Counted from the first letter of the stretch, positions 42,011 to 50,342 are shown. The stretch: 64,000 bases of DNA from Palsa-504 sp963790065 (GCA_963790065.1 CAWBNK010000028.1:105779-169778); one strand, 5' to 3'. Numbers and translations: made by a program. The notes: a model not told the origin generated them from the letters alone.

Positions 42011-42745
42011 CTAGCGCTGCGGCTGACGCCGCGCCGAGGGCGGGAATTCCGCGGTAGCGCCGTTAACGAAGTCGCGGGCGACGTCGGTCAGACGCTGGTT
42101 GGTGTTCCTGGCGTACTCGCGCAGCATCGTGAAGGCGCGGTCCATGTCGACGCTGCGCCGCTCGGCGAGCTTGCCCTTGGCCTGCTCGATGATGACCCGG
42201 CTGTTCAGGGCGGCCTGGAGCTGCTCGGCGACGGTCTCGCGGTGGCGTACGTTGCGTTCGTGCAGCAGGCCGATGGTGGCCACGTCGGCCAGCGCCTGGG
42301 CGATGCGCAGGTCCGCCGCCTCGAGCGGGCCTGGCTCGGCGCGGAACAGGTTCAGCGCGCCGATGACCTGATCCCGCAGCCGCATCGGCAGTGCCTCCAC
42401 CGTCCGGAACCCCGACCTCACGGCGGCTTCCGCGAACCGGGGCCACTGCGAGGCCGGGCCGGTGAGGTCACCGGCCGTAACGGGCCGGCCGGTGCGGAAG
42501 CACTCCAGGCAGGGGCCCTGGTCATTCTGCAGCTGGAACAGCTCCAGCAGGCCGACTTCCTCGCTGGAGGCCGCTGCGACACGCAGCTCACCACGCGGGT
42601 CGGCCAGCACCACCCCGGCCGCCGACGCGGCCAGCAGAGCGACGCTGCGGTCGGTGAGCAGGTGCAGGAAGTCGATGATGTCGAAGTCGGCGACCATCGT
42701 GTCGGCCAGATCGACGAAAGTGTCGGAGAGCAGCTCGGTGTCCAT
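42011..42745 (-). CDS. GAF-ANTAR domain regulator
   Basis: A 244-residue protein. Residues about 15-160 form a GAF sensory domain (DQGPCLECFRTGRPVTAGDL, RLRDQVIGALNLFRAEPG), and residues about 175-235 an ANTAR RNA-binding domain (SRVIIEQAKGKLAERRSVDM, then FTMLREYARNTNQRLTDVA). ANTAR proteins act as antiterminators on nascent mRNA. The start is set at ATG 42745 behind AAAGGTG. A second GAF-ANTAR gene lies directly upstream on the same strand. Confidence 0.92.
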   Translation of the reverse strand: MDTELLSDTFVDLADTMVADFDIIDFLHLLTDRSVALLAASAAGVVLADPRGELRVAAASSEEVGLLELFQLQNDQGPCLECFRTGRPVTAGDLTGPASQWPRFAEAAVRSGFRTVEALPMRLRDQVIGALNLFRAEPGPLEAADLRIAQALADVATIGLLHERNVRHRETVAEQLQAALNSRVIIEQAKGKLAERRSVDMDRAFTMLREYARNTNQRLTDVARDFVNGATAEFPPSARRQPQR

Positions 42746-42821
42746 CTGGGTCACCTTTCGCCAATAGCAGGGAAGTCGCGGTAGCGCTGCCGGGGAAACA
42801 CGGCTAACGCATTCTGATAGG

Positions 42822-43568
42822 TCACGGGCCGCCATCTTGACCCTGGTCCCGGTGCAGCCGCAGGCGCCGGGCGACGATGTCGCCGGCCACATCGGCCAGA
42901 CGCCGGTCCTGAGAATAAGCGTAAGCCCGGAGCCGGGCGAACGCCGCAGCGGCCGGGACGCCGAGCTGGACCGTCAGCATCCCGGTGGCCTGGTCGACCT
43001 CGGCACGGTGCACCGCCAGGTCCCGGGCCTGCCCGTCCAGCCAGGCACCGTCACCGTCCTGGTTGTCGCCGTTCGCGCTGCCGAGCAGCATCACGGTCGC
43101 CGCATCAGCGAGGATGAGCAGGTCACCCAGCTGCCGGTCCAGCAGCAGGCCCGGCGAGCCGCGGTACAGGCCCAGCACCCCGGCCCGGATCGCCCCGACG
43201 ATCAGCGGGAACGCGAAGACCGCCCCGGCGCCGAGCTCGCGGGCGGCCGGGATGAACACGGGCCACCGGCGGCCGGGCTCCGCATCATCCAGGTCTGCGG
43301 TCAGGACCGGCGCGGCCGAGGCCAGCACGTCATGGCACGGCCCCTCGCCCAGCATCAGCTGGAGCTCGGCCAGCTGCTCGCCGACCGGGTCCGTCACGCA
43401 CATCACGAAATCCGGGTCGCCGCCGCGCGCGGCAACCAGCCACGCCCCGCTCAGCTGAGCCGAGCTGACCGCGACCGCGCACACGTCAGCGACCGATACG
43501 CGGCGGCCATGTGCAGCGGCATGCGCAGCCACCTGCCCCCACAGGACCACGGCCCGGCGATCCGTCAT
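42822..43568 (-). CDS. GAF-ANTAR domain regulator
   Basis: A 248-residue protein with the same architecture as the gene at 42011 but only distantly similar. GAF: EQLAELQLMLGEGPCHDVLA and FAFPLIVGAIRAGVLGLYRG; ANTAR: HRAEVDQATGMLTVQLGVPA followed by FARLRAYAYSQDRRLADVA. An Asn/Asp-rich linker (NGDNQDGDG) joins them. ATG 43568. The 76-bp gap to the next gene has no clear promoter, so the pair may be cotranscribed. Confidence 0.9.
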   Translation of the reverse strand: MTDRRAVVLWGQVAAHAAAHGRRVSVADVCAVAVSSAQLSGAWLVAARGGDPDFVMCVTDPVGEQLAELQLMLGEGPCHDVLASAAPVLTADLDDAEPGRRWPVFIPAARELGAGAVFAFPLIVGAIRAGVLGLYRGSPGLLLDRQLGDLLILADAATVMLLGSANGDNQDGDGAWLDGQARDLAVHRAEVDQATGMLTVQLGVPAAAAFARLRAYAYSQDRRLADVAGDIVARRLRLHRDQGQDGGP

Positions 43569-43623
43569 CTATGCGCCCGGCCGCGCAACCAACTCGCCAG
43601 GGCCGTCGCTGCTCCGGCAGCGA

Positions 43624-43923
43624 TCAGCCGGTACCAGTACGCGATGGCGCTGCCCTCCCAGGGCGTGCAGCACTCACCGCAAGCCGCCGCCAAGAGTACC
43701 GCTTCGGGCAGCTGGCGGTACCCGCGACGGCGGCCGCCTCGCTGGCCTGAACGCAGAACGCGTCATCCATGCCGTTCAGGGCCAGCAGCCGCCGTAGCTG
43801 CGGCTGCCGCGCGGCCGTGATCGCCGCCTCGGCGTCCGCCGCGCCGGTAACGTCCAGCTCCCCGCGCAGGGCCACGACAGCATGACCGTTCCGCACGGCG
43901 GTTTCTTGCTCGACACCCAGCAT
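43624..43923 (-). pseudogene. STAS (anti-anti-sigma) protein with internal deletion
   Basis: A 99-residue frame. The N-terminal strand-helix GHAVVALRGELDVTGAADAE and the C-terminal strand-helix LRRLLALNGMDDAFCVQ are both recognisable STAS segments, but they are joined directly; the middle third, with the phosphorylatable Ser (usual D-S/C-S/A-L region), is missing. The junction is near RQPQLRRLL. The product could not be switched by a serine kinase in the usual way. ATG 43923 behind AGAGGG. Confidence 0.65.
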
Positions 43924-44265
43924 GGCGCGGCCCTCTGGCACAGTGGCCGGGGCGGGGTCTGGACCCGACGGCTCAATTTCACAGATCCGTGCTTTCACCC
44001 TACGCCGCAGCCACAAAACCTGCCAGGCCTGAGCCCCTGCCCGCCCAGCGGCGCCCGGATCTGCAGCCGAGGCATCCGGCGGGTAACCAGGGCCCGGTCA
44101 GCCGGCGCCGGGGAGGCAGACCGGCTCGCACTGGCCGGCCGCACGCACGGTGGCCGTTCGGCCAATATTTCATGGGGCCGAACGGATCGTGGCGCTACGG
44201 TCCGGGCCGTCCGTGTTTGCCCGTCGCGGCCCTGGGCAGCGGGGGTCAGTCATGAGGGGGTACCT
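43924..44265. other. Intergenic region, no gene
   Basis: Open frames here lack start signals and family resemblance. The only site I can support is the sigma-F/B-like promoter at 44215-44239 at the right end. Confidence 0.5.
44215..44239 (+). promoter_or_regulatory. sigma-F/B-like promoter for the four-gene cassette
   Basis: GTTT (44215-44218), 15 nt, GGGCAG (44234-44239), 26 nt upstream of the ATG at 44266. Confidence 0.62.
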
Positions 44266-45282
44266 ATGCACGGAGCCGTTGACCTGACCGCGAACGAGCC
44301 GCACGCCGCGGCCGGCGGGACCGCCCGCTGGCCCGGCTCGACGGCCGCCGCGGCGTTCGCGGACGCGGTCGAGTCGGGGCGGCTGAGCCTGCCGCTGCCT
44401 GGCGCGGGACGGACCCGGGAACGCTGGGCCGTGCTGGCGGACCTGGCCGAGGAGGATCTTTCGCTGGCGCGGCTAGCCGAAGGCCACGCCGACGCGCTGG
44501 CCATCCTGGCCGAGCTCGGCGAGCCGGCCCCGCCGCCCGGGACCCGCTGGGGGGTCTGGGCCGCGCAGCCGCCCGGCCCAGGCCTGACCGCCAGCCGGGC
44601 CCACGGCGGCTGGCGCCTGGACGGGATCAAGCAGTACTGCTCGGGCGCGCATTCCTGTACCGATGCGCTGGTGACCGCGGCGGCGCCGGACGGCAGCCGG
44701 CTGTTCGCGGTCAGCACCCGCGACCTGGTTCCTGTCCCCGGCACCTGGCCGGCGGTCGGCATGGCGGCCAGCGACACGCTCGACGTCCGCTTCGCCGGCA
44801 TCCCGGCCGAGCCGGTGGGCGGCCCGGGCCGCTATATCGACCGGCCGGGCTTCGCGCACGGCGGCGCGGGGGTGGCGGCGTGCTGGTACGGCGGGGCGCG
44901 CGGGGTCGGCCGGACCCTGCTGGCCGCCGCGGCCGCGCGTGACGTCGGCCCGCACGCCCTGGCCCATCTCGGCGCGGTCGACATCGCGCTGCACACCGCC
45001 AGCACGGTGCTCGACGCGGCCGCCGCCGGCATCGACGCGGATCCCGACGACGGCTCCGGCCGCGGCCGGCTGCGCGCGCTGCGGGTCCGCGCCTTCACCG
45101 AAGCCGCCGCGACCGAGGTCATGCAGCGGGTGGGCCGGGCGCTGGGCGCGGGGCCGCTGTGCCACGATGAGGCGCATGCGCGCCGGGTCGCGGACCTGAC
45201 CGTGTACCTGCGCCAGCATCACGCCGAGCGCAACCTGGCCGAGCTCGGCGCGCTCGTGGCCGGCAGCGGCGCCTCGTGGTAA
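44266..45282 (+). CDS. Acyl-CoA dehydrogenase-like protein, first gene of a four-gene cassette
   Basis: A 338-residue protein of the acyl-CoA dehydrogenase superfamily, shorter than usual (about 380). The middle beta domain is recognisable (WRLDGIKQYCSGAHSCTDAL, then DTLDVRFAGIPAEPVG), and the C-terminal helical domain ends LTVYLRQHHAERNLAELGAL. The FAD-binding and catalytic residues are not clearly conserved (the catalytic Glu region is unrecognisable), so it may be a divergent enzyme. ATG 44266 is behind GAGGGGGTACCT. It overlaps the PIG-L gene by 7 nt. Confidence 0.82.
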   Translation: MHGAVDLTANEPHAAAGGTARWPGSTAAAAFADAVESGRLSLPLPGAGRTRERWAVLADLAEEDLSLARLAEGHADALAILAELGEPAPPPGTRWGVWAAQPPGPGLTASRAHGGWRLDGIKQYCSGAHSCTDALVTAAAPDGSRLFAVSTRDLVPVPGTWPAVGMAASDTLDVRFAGIPAEPVGGPGRYIDRPGFAHGGAGVAACWYGGARGVGRTLLAAAAARDVGPHALAHLGAVDIALHTASTVLDAAAAGIDADPDDGSGRGRLRALRVRAFTEAAATEVMQRVGRALGAGPLCHDEAHARRVADLTVYLRQHHAERNLAELGALVAGSGASW

Positions 45283-46004
45283 GCGGGCTCCGGCGGAACC
45301 GCATCGACCGGCCCGGCACCGCCGAGCAAGCCTGGGAATCGTGGCCGGAGCTGTGGCAGCTGCCGGCCGCCGACCCGCTGGCCTGGCCGAGCGTGGCGGT
45401 GATCGCCGCTCACCCCGACGATGAGGTGCTCGGCGCCGGCGGGACGATGGCGCTGCTGGCCGCCGCCGGGACCCGGCTCCGGCTGATCGCGGCCACCGAC
45501 GGGGAGGCGTCGCACCCGGGCGCCGACCCCGCCGTGCTCGGGCGGGTGCGGACCGGGGAGACAGCCGCCGCCCTGTCAGCGCTGGGTGCGAGCGGCGCCG
45601 AAGTGATCAGGCTGCGGTTCCCCGATACCGGACTGGCCGCCCGCGAGGATGAGCTGGCCGCCGTCCTGCGCGAGCAGTGCGCCGGATTCGAGGTGTGCCT
45701 GGCGCCGTGGGACGGGGATGCGCACGCCGATCACGAGGCAGCGGGCCGCGCGGCGCGGCGCGCGGGCCTGCCCGTGCTGAGCTACCCGATCTGGATGTGG
45801 CACTGGGCGGTACCAGCCGACGTGCGGGTGCCCTGGCACCGGGCCCGCCAGATACCGCTGCCGGCCGCGGTCACGGCCAGGAAGCGGTCGGCCATCGGCG
45901 CCTTCCGCAGCCAGCTCACGGACCGCGGCGGCGGGGCGGGCCCGGTGCTGCCGGCCGGCATCGTCGCGCATTTCACCCGCCCGCAGGAGGTACTGCTGAG
46001 TTGA
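45276..46004 (+). CDS. PIG-L family deacetylase
   Basis: A 242-residue zinc deacetylase of the PIG-L/LmbE family. The zinc and catalytic motif AHPDDEVLGAGG is near residues 45-56, and the third zinc ligand is in HADHEAAGRAA. Family members remove N-acetyl groups from GlcNAc-type substrates (as in mycothiol or GPI synthesis). The GTG at 45276 lies inside the end of the upstream gene. Its product probably prepares an amino-sugar for the methyltransferase and glycosyltransferase that follow (inference). Confidence 0.9.
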   Translation: MVSGLRRNRIDRPGTAEQAWESWPELWQLPAADPLAWPSVAVIAAHPDDEVLGAGGTMALLAAAGTRLRLIAATDGEASHPGADPAVLGRVRTGETAAALSALGASGAEVIRLRFPDTGLAAREDELAAVLREQCAGFEVCLAPWDGDAHADHEAAGRAARRAGLPVLSYPIWMWHWAVPADVRVPWHRARQIPLPAAVTARKRSAIGAFRSQLTDRGGGAGPVLPAGIVAHFTRPQEVLLS

Positions 46005-46621
46005 CCGCGCCCGTCACCCTGCCAGCGGACTACTTCGACGCCATGTACGAGGCGGCCAGCGACCCGTGGGGATTCGAGGACCGCTGGTACGAGCAGCGCA
46101 AGTACGCGATCAGCCTCGCGCAGCTCCCCGAACGCCGGTACCGGAACGCCTTCGAGCCGGGCTGCTCCATCGGCGTGCTCACCGCGATGCTCGCCGGGCG
46201 CTGCGACCGCCTGCTGTCGTGCGACGTCGCCCCGGCGGCGGTCCGGGCCGCCGCCCGCCGCACCCGGGACCTGCCGCAGGTCCGCGTCGAGCGGCGCCAG
46301 CTCCCCCGGCAGTGGCCGGCCGGGCGTTTCGACCTCATCGTGTTCTCCGAAATCTTGTACTACTTCGGGGACGGCGACCTGGACCAGGTCATCCAGCATG
46401 CGGTCCGGGCGCTCCAGCCGGGCGGGACCCTGCTCGCCGTGCACTGGCGGCACCCGGTGGCCGACTACCCCAGGTCCGGCGACGGCGTCCACCGGGCGCT
46501 GGCCGCGCGGCCCGGGCTGGCCCGGCTCGTCCGCCACCAGGAACCTGACTTCCTGGCCGAGGTCTACATCCGCACCGACGCCACGCCGGTATCGGTCGCC
46601 CAGGCGACGGGCCTGGCGTGA
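46001..46621 (+). CDS. SAM-dependent methyltransferase (NodS-like)
   Basis: A 206-residue class I methyltransferase. AFEPGCSIGVLTAMLA is motif I (SAM binding), LLSCDVAPAA motif II and FDLIVFSEILYYFGDGDL motif IV; the overall form is that of the nodulation-S family, which N-methylates deacetylated amino-sugars. The start is TTG at 46001 in a TTGA overlap with the PIG-L stop and follows GCAGGAGG. An N-methyl amino-sugar product would agree with its position behind a deacetylase. Confidence 0.88.
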   Translation: MTAPVTLPADYFDAMYEAASDPWGFEDRWYEQRKYAISLAQLPERRYRNAFEPGCSIGVLTAMLAGRCDRLLSCDVAPAAVRAAARRTRDLPQVRVERRQLPRQWPAGRFDLIVFSEILYYFGDGDLDQVIQHAVRALQPGGTLLAVHWRHPVADYPRSGDGVHRALAARPGLARLVRHQEPDFLAEVYIRTDATPVSVAQATGLA

Positions 46622-47316
46622 TCGAGGCCGCCGGGATCGTGGTGCCGGCCCACAACGAGGAAACGCTGCTGCCCTCGTGCCTGAGCGCGCTGCAGCAGGC
46701 CGTCCGTTCGGCCGGCCTGCCGGTGCACGTGCTGGTGGTCGCCGACTCGTGCGCCGACGGCACCGCCGCGGCGGCCCGGGCGGGCGGGGCCGGGGTGATC
46801 AGCATCCGGGCCCGCAGCGTCGGCGCGGCCCGGGCCGTCGGCATGACCGAACTGCTCCGGCTGACGGCCGCCACGGACCCGGCGGCCGTCTGGCTGGCCA
46901 CTACCGACGCGGACACCGTGGTACCGCCCGGCTGGCTGGGTCGTCAGCTCGGCTACGCCGGCCAGGGCTGGGATGTCGTCCTCGGCACGGTGACCGTCGT
47001 GGACTGGAGCGAGCACCCGCCGCACGTGCCGATCGCATTCGCGGCCCGCTACGAATCCGGCGGCCACCCGCACCCGCACGTGCACGGCGCGAATCTCGGC
47101 ATCCGGGCCTCGGCCTACCTGGCCGCCGGGGGGTTCACGCCGTTGCGCACCGCCGAAGACCATGCGCTGGTCGCCGCCGCGGCCCGGGCCGGAGGTTCGG
47201 TCCTGCGGGCCAGCGACATCACGGTGCAGACGTCCGCCCGCCGCCAGGGCCGGGCACCGCACGGGTTCAGCCAGCTGCTGCGGACGCTGGCCTCACCGGC
47301 CGCGCCAGTCAGCTAG
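46618..47316 (+). CDS. Glycosyltransferase family 2 protein
   Basis: A 232-residue GT-A glycosyltransferase. IVVPAHNEETLLPSCLSAL is the nucleotide-binding start, TTDADTVVPPGWL the DxD metal site, and RTAEDHALVAAAARAG contains the ED catalytic-base motif. No membrane helix is visible, so it is probably cytosolic. GTG 46618 overlaps the methyltransferase stop by GTGA. Last gene of the cassette. Confidence 0.9.
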   Translation: MIEAAGIVVPAHNEETLLPSCLSALQQAVRSAGLPVHVLVVADSCADGTAAAARAGGAGVISIRARSVGAARAVGMTELLRLTAATDPAAVWLATTDADTVVPPGWLGRQLGYAGQGWDVVLGTVTVVDWSEHPPHVPIAFAARYESGGHPHPHVHGANLGIRASAYLAAGGFTPLRTAEDHALVAAAARAGGSVLRASDITVQTSARRQGRAPHGFSQLLRTLASPAAPVS

Positions 47317-47359
47317 CGGCCACGCACGGCTCCTTCGATCTGGAACGACACGTGCCTGG

Positions 47360-47578
47360 CTAGGCCAAGGGATCGCGCCTGGCGATCCAGTGGTCGCCAC
47401 GTTTCTCGAACTTCTGCTTGAGCACGGTGAAGGCGACCCGGTAGGCCCGATCTCCGTCGCCGTGAATCCGTACCGCGTCGGCGTGCGCCTCGGTGAACAG
47501 CTTCTGCGCTTCCTGGCATGAGCGCCGCACCGTATCCGGCAGTCCGCCGGCCTGCCCGTATCGGCTGGACCTTGGCAT
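47360..47578 (-). CDS. chaB: ChaB family protein
   Basis: A 72-residue ChaB-domain protein: LPDTVRRSCQEAQKLFTEAH near the start and a C-terminal VAFTVLKQKFEKRGDHWIAR, both family hallmarks. E. coli ChaB is named as a regulator of the cation antiporter ChaA, but the actinobacterial role is unclear. ATG 47578 follows GGGGAG. A weak GTGT-N16-GGGTAG site lies upstream at 47703-47728. Confidence 0.9.
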   Translation of the reverse strand: MPRSSRYGQAGGLPDTVRRSCQEAQKLFTEAHADAVRIHGDGDRAYRVAFTVLKQKFEKRGDHWIARRDPLA

Positions 47579-47702
47579 CAACTCTCCCCCACTGCATTCG
47601 CTACCCAACGGGCGAGCCCCGCGCTGGCCGCGGGGCAGGGCGGTCCCGAGCGTAGTGACCGCCGTAATCCCATTGGTTTGCTGAGCTCGGTGTCCCACGC
47701 CG

Positions 47703-47728
47703 CTACCCAAGGTAGCCCGGTGTCACAC
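47703..47728 (-). promoter_or_regulatory. Possible sigma-F/B-like promoter for chaB
   Basis: Minus strand GTGT (47728-47725), 16 nt, GGGTAG (47708-47703). The leader to ATG 47578 would be about 120 nt. Confidence 0.35.
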
Positions 47729-47761
47729 CGCGAAATCTGGAGTTCTTGCCTGGGCCGGTCA

Positions 47762-47786
47762 GGTTAGACCCGCCGCAGCCGGGTAG
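47762..47786 (+). promoter_or_regulatory. sigma-F/B-like promoter for the YihY/BrkB gene
   Basis: GGTT (47762-47765), 15 nt, GGGTAG (47781-47786), 126 nt upstream of ATG 47913. Confidence 0.5.
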
Positions 47787-47912
47787 CGGCCGGAACTAAA
47801 ACCGGATCCGACCGGATGAAAGGGCGGGCCGCATGGAACGTTCAAGCACTACCCAACTTTCCCGTGATCAGCACCGCCCGACCGGGCTGGCCGTCTGGCC
47901 GCGGCGGCAGGC

Positions 47913-48956
47913 ATGACCGCGGTGAACCCGCGGGCCGGCCGGTCGCCGGGCGACGGTACCGATGACCGTGCCGCCCGGGAGACCCAGGAGTCGATCCCGC
48001 CGCAGAAGAAGGTCTCCGGAGGTCCGGAGACGCCGCTGGAGCTGGGCGGGACCGGGTGGAAGAACACGCTCAAGCGCACCGGGAAGAAGTTCACCCGGGA
48101 CCGGTGCAGCATGACCGCGGGCAGCCTGGCCTATCACTGGTTCCTGGCCCTGTTCCCGGCGCTGATCGCCCTGCTCGGGGTGGTGAAGCTGGTGAACATC
48201 GGAACTAGCGGGGTGCACCGGGTGGTCACCGGCCTGGACACGGCCCTGCCGCCCGGGGCGTCGACGGTGTTCAGCCAGGCCGTCCAGTCGGCCACGCAGC
48301 GCTCGGCGTCCGGTTCGCTGACGGCCGTGATTATCGGCGTGGCCGTCGCGGTGTGGGCCGCTTCGGGCGGCATGGCGGCGCTGGAGACCGGGCTTGATAT
48401 CGCCTATGAGGTCCCGGTGGACCGTAAGTTCGTGGCCAAGCGGCTCTACGCGTTCCCGCTCATGCTGGCCACGGTGGTCATCGGCGGTGTCGCCTCGGCG
48501 CTGATCGTGCTGGGCCCCTCGATCGGGAAGGGGATCGAGGGTCACGTGCTCATCACCGGGACCTCCTTCACCATCGTGTGGACCATCGTGCGCTGGGCGG
48601 TGACCGTCATCTTGATCACGCTGCTGTTCTCGGCTTATTACTTCTTCGGGCCGAACCGGCAGACGCCGCGCTGGCAGTGGGTCAGCCCGGGCGGCCTGGC
48701 GGGCACGGCGATCTTCCTGCTGGCCTCGCTCGGCTTCTCCTTCTACGTGGCCAAGTTCGGCTCCTACGGCAAGACCTACGGCGCGTTCGCCGGGGTCGTC
48801 ATCCTCATTTTCTGGCTCTACCTGACCGGCATCGCCATCATGCTCGGCGCCGAGATAAACGCCGAATCCGAACGCCAGGCCGCCGCCCAAGCCGGCCACC
48901 GGGGCGCGCAAGCCAGCGCCGAGGAACTGCAGAGCGGCTCATCGCCCGCACGCTGA
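47913..48956 (+). CDS. YihY/virulence factor BrkB family membrane protein
   Basis: A 347-residue protein of the YihY/BrkB family. A charged, Pro/Lys-rich N-terminus (about 60 residues) is followed by the family start DRCSMTAGSLAYHWFLALFP and six transmembrane helices; YGAFAGVVILIFWLYLTGIA with GAEINAE near the end is the C-terminal hallmark. The biochemical role is unsettled; transport or envelope maintenance is proposed. The Ala/Gln-rich tail is cytoplasmic. Confidence 0.9.
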   Translation: MTAVNPRAGRSPGDGTDDRAARETQESIPPQKKVSGGPETPLELGGTGWKNTLKRTGKKFTRDRCSMTAGSLAYHWFLALFPALIALLGVVKLVNIGTSGVHRVVTGLDTALPPGASTVFSQAVQSATQRSASGSLTAVIIGVAVAVWAASGGMAALETGLDIAYEVPVDRKFVAKRLYAFPLMLATVVIGGVASALIVLGPSIGKGIEGHVLITGTSFTIVWTIVRWAVTVILITLLFSAYYFFGPNRQTPRWQWVSPGGLAGTAIFLLASLGFSFYVAKFGSYGKTYGAFAGVVILIFWLYLTGIAIMLGAEINAESERQAAAQAGHRGAQASAEELQSGSSPAR

Positions 48957-49032
48957 CGGCCTTAATCATCTGGTCTGAATCATCGGGTCTGGCCGCGGTC
49001 CGCTACCCGCGACGAATTGAGCAGTACCTCCG

Positions 49033-49057
49033 GTGTGAACCGCCGATCGCCGGGTAG
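49033..49057 (+). promoter_or_regulatory. sigma-F/B-like promoter for the small hydrophobic protein
   Basis: GTGT (49033-49036), 15 nt, GGGTAG (49052-49057), 40 nt upstream of ATG 49098. Confidence 0.55.
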
Positions 49058-49097
49058 CTGACTTCAGCTCGCAACGCCCTCACAAAGGAATTAGGTC

Positions 49098-49268
49098 ATG
49101 GTCATCCTGCTGGTTCTGCTGCTCGCCCTCATACTCGGCGGGCTGGGATTCGCTATCCACATCCTGTGGTGGATCGCGCTCGTGGTCCTGGTCATCTGGC
49201 TGATCGGCTTCGTGGTCCGGGTGGGTGAGGGCGGCGGCTCCCGGAGGAGGCGCTGGTACCGCTGGTAA
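49098..49268 (+). CDS. Small hydrophobic membrane protein (56 residues)
   Basis: ATG 49098 lies behind AAAGGAA. The product is two transmembrane helices (LLVLLLALILGGLGFAI and LWWIALVVLVIWLIGFVV) and a Gly then Arg/Trp/Tyr-rich tail (GGGSRRRRWYRW). I recognise it as the short 'hydrophobic protein' of Streptomyces and relatives. No function is known; the stress-type promoter suggests a role in membrane protection. A strong hairpin follows 8 nt after the stop. Confidence 0.85.
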   Translation: MVILLVLLLALILGGLGFAIHILWWIALVVLVIWLIGFVVRVGEGGGSRRRRWYRW

Positions 49269-49275
49269 CCGGCGA

Positions 49276-49301
49276 CGACGGCCGGCTTCGCCCGGCCGTC
49301 G
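49276..49301 (+). terminator. Strong hairpin after the hydrophobic-protein gene
   Basis: CGACGGCCGG (49276-49285) pairs perfectly with CCGGCCGTCG (49292-49301), loop of 6 nt. No T-tract follows, as is common in actinomycetes. It also ends only 2 nt before the TTG start of the topoisomerase gene, so it may instead limit translation of that gene. Confidence 0.6.
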
Positions 49302-49303
49302 CC

Positions 49304-50317
49304 TTGGTACGGGTCAGCGGCGGCGCGCCAGGGATCCGGCGCAGGCGCTGCGGACGCGGCTTCAGTTATCTCGGGCCGGATGCCGCGGTCATCAAGGACC
49401 CGCAGCTGCTAGCCCGCATCAAGTCCCTGGTGATCCCGCCCGCCTGGCAGGACGTGTGGATCTGCGCTGATCCGCAGGGCCACATCCAGGCCATGGGCAC
49501 CGACGTGGCGGGACGCCGCCAGTACCGGTACCACGATCTGTGGCGGGAGCAACGTGACCTGGACAAGCATGACCGCGTCCGGCAATTCGGGGCCGCGCTG
49601 CCGACCATACGCGAGACCCTCGGGCAGCATCTAGATGCGCGCGGCCTGGGCCGCGAGCGAGTCCTGGCGGGCGCGATACGCCTAGTCGACCTCGGCTTCT
49701 TCCGGTCCGGCGGCGAAGAGTACGCCGAGCAGAACGGTACCTTCGGCCTGGCTACCATCACGAAGGATCACGTCACCCTGACCAAGGGCCAGCTGGTGTT
49801 CGAGTACCTGGCCAAGGGGTCCCAGCAGCATGAACAGGGGGTGGCGGAAGAGCAGGTATGCGCGGTCGTGCGGAGCCTGCTGCGGCGACGCGGCGGCGGG
49901 GATCAGCTGCTGGTCTACCGGTCCGGCTCGCGCTGGCACGATGTCACCGCCGCGGACATGAATGACTACCTCCGCGAGGTCTCCGGCGGAGACTACACGG
50001 CCAAGGACTTCCGTACCTGGCACGCGACCGTCCTGGCCGCGGTGGGCCTGGCCGTGTCCGAATCTGCCGCCGGCGGCGAGACGAGCCGCAGGCACGCCAT
50101 CGTCCGGGTGGTCCGGGAGGTAGCCGACTACCTGGGCAACACCCCCGCCGTGGCCCGGGCCTCCTACATCGACCCTCGCGTCATCGAGCTCTACGAGGCC
50201 GGCCACACCATTGTTTCCGCGCTGGGCGAGCTGGGCCGCGACGGCCACTTCGGTGACCTCGCCACCAGAGGCCGGGCCGAAAGCGCCGTCGTGAAGCTAC
50301 TGGCGCGACGCCCTTGA
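49304..50317 (+). CDS. DNA topoisomerase IB
   Basis: A protein of about 337 residues of the poxvirus-like bacterial topoisomerase IB family. GIRRRRCGRGFSYLGPD opens the N-terminal domain; KSLVIPPAWQDVWICADP and GRRQYRYHDLWRE are hallmark blocks; the catalytic core has RLVDLGFFRSGGEEYAEQNG (Arg), TFGLATITKDHV (Lys), KDFRTWHATV (Arg) and the nucleophile Tyr in ARASYIDPRVIELY. All pentad residues seem present. The start is uncertain: TTG 49304 is the only usual codon, it stands at the foot of a hairpin, and a ribosome site GGAGGAGG (49243-49250) lies much further upstream. Confidence 0.88.
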   Translation: MVRVSGGAPGIRRRRCGRGFSYLGPDAAVIKDPQLLARIKSLVIPPAWQDVWICADPQGHIQAMGTDVAGRRQYRYHDLWREQRDLDKHDRVRQFGAALPTIRETLGQHLDARGLGRERVLAGAIRLVDLGFFRSGGEEYAEQNGTFGLATITKDHVTLTKGQLVFEYLAKGSQQHEQGVAEEQVCAVVRSLLRRRGGGDQLLVYRSGSRWHDVTAADMNDYLREVSGGDYTAKDFRTWHATVLAAVGLAVSESAAGGETSRRHAIVRVVREVADYLGNTPAVARASYIDPRVIELYEAGHTIVSALGELGRDGHFGDLATRGRAESAVVKLLARRP

Positions 50318-50342
50318 CCCTGCGGCCTCCGCAGGTTTGCCC

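Larger units (their letters stand above)
47579..47912. other. Divergent intergenic region between chaB and the YihY gene
   Basis: Contains two GGGTAG-type promoters pointing outwards (minus 47703-47728, plus 47762-47786) and the dyad GCTACC CAA GGTAGC (47702-47716), which partly coincides with the minus -10 box. No gene is seen. Confidence 0.5.

Noticed and set aside
44000..44210. Possible GTTT-N15-GGGTGA site on the minus strand and small frames
   Set aside because: The -10 deviates at two positions and the frames have no start signals.
47313..47597. A 94-codon minus frame overlapping chaB
   Set aside because: Out-of-frame shadow of chaB, Arg-rich.
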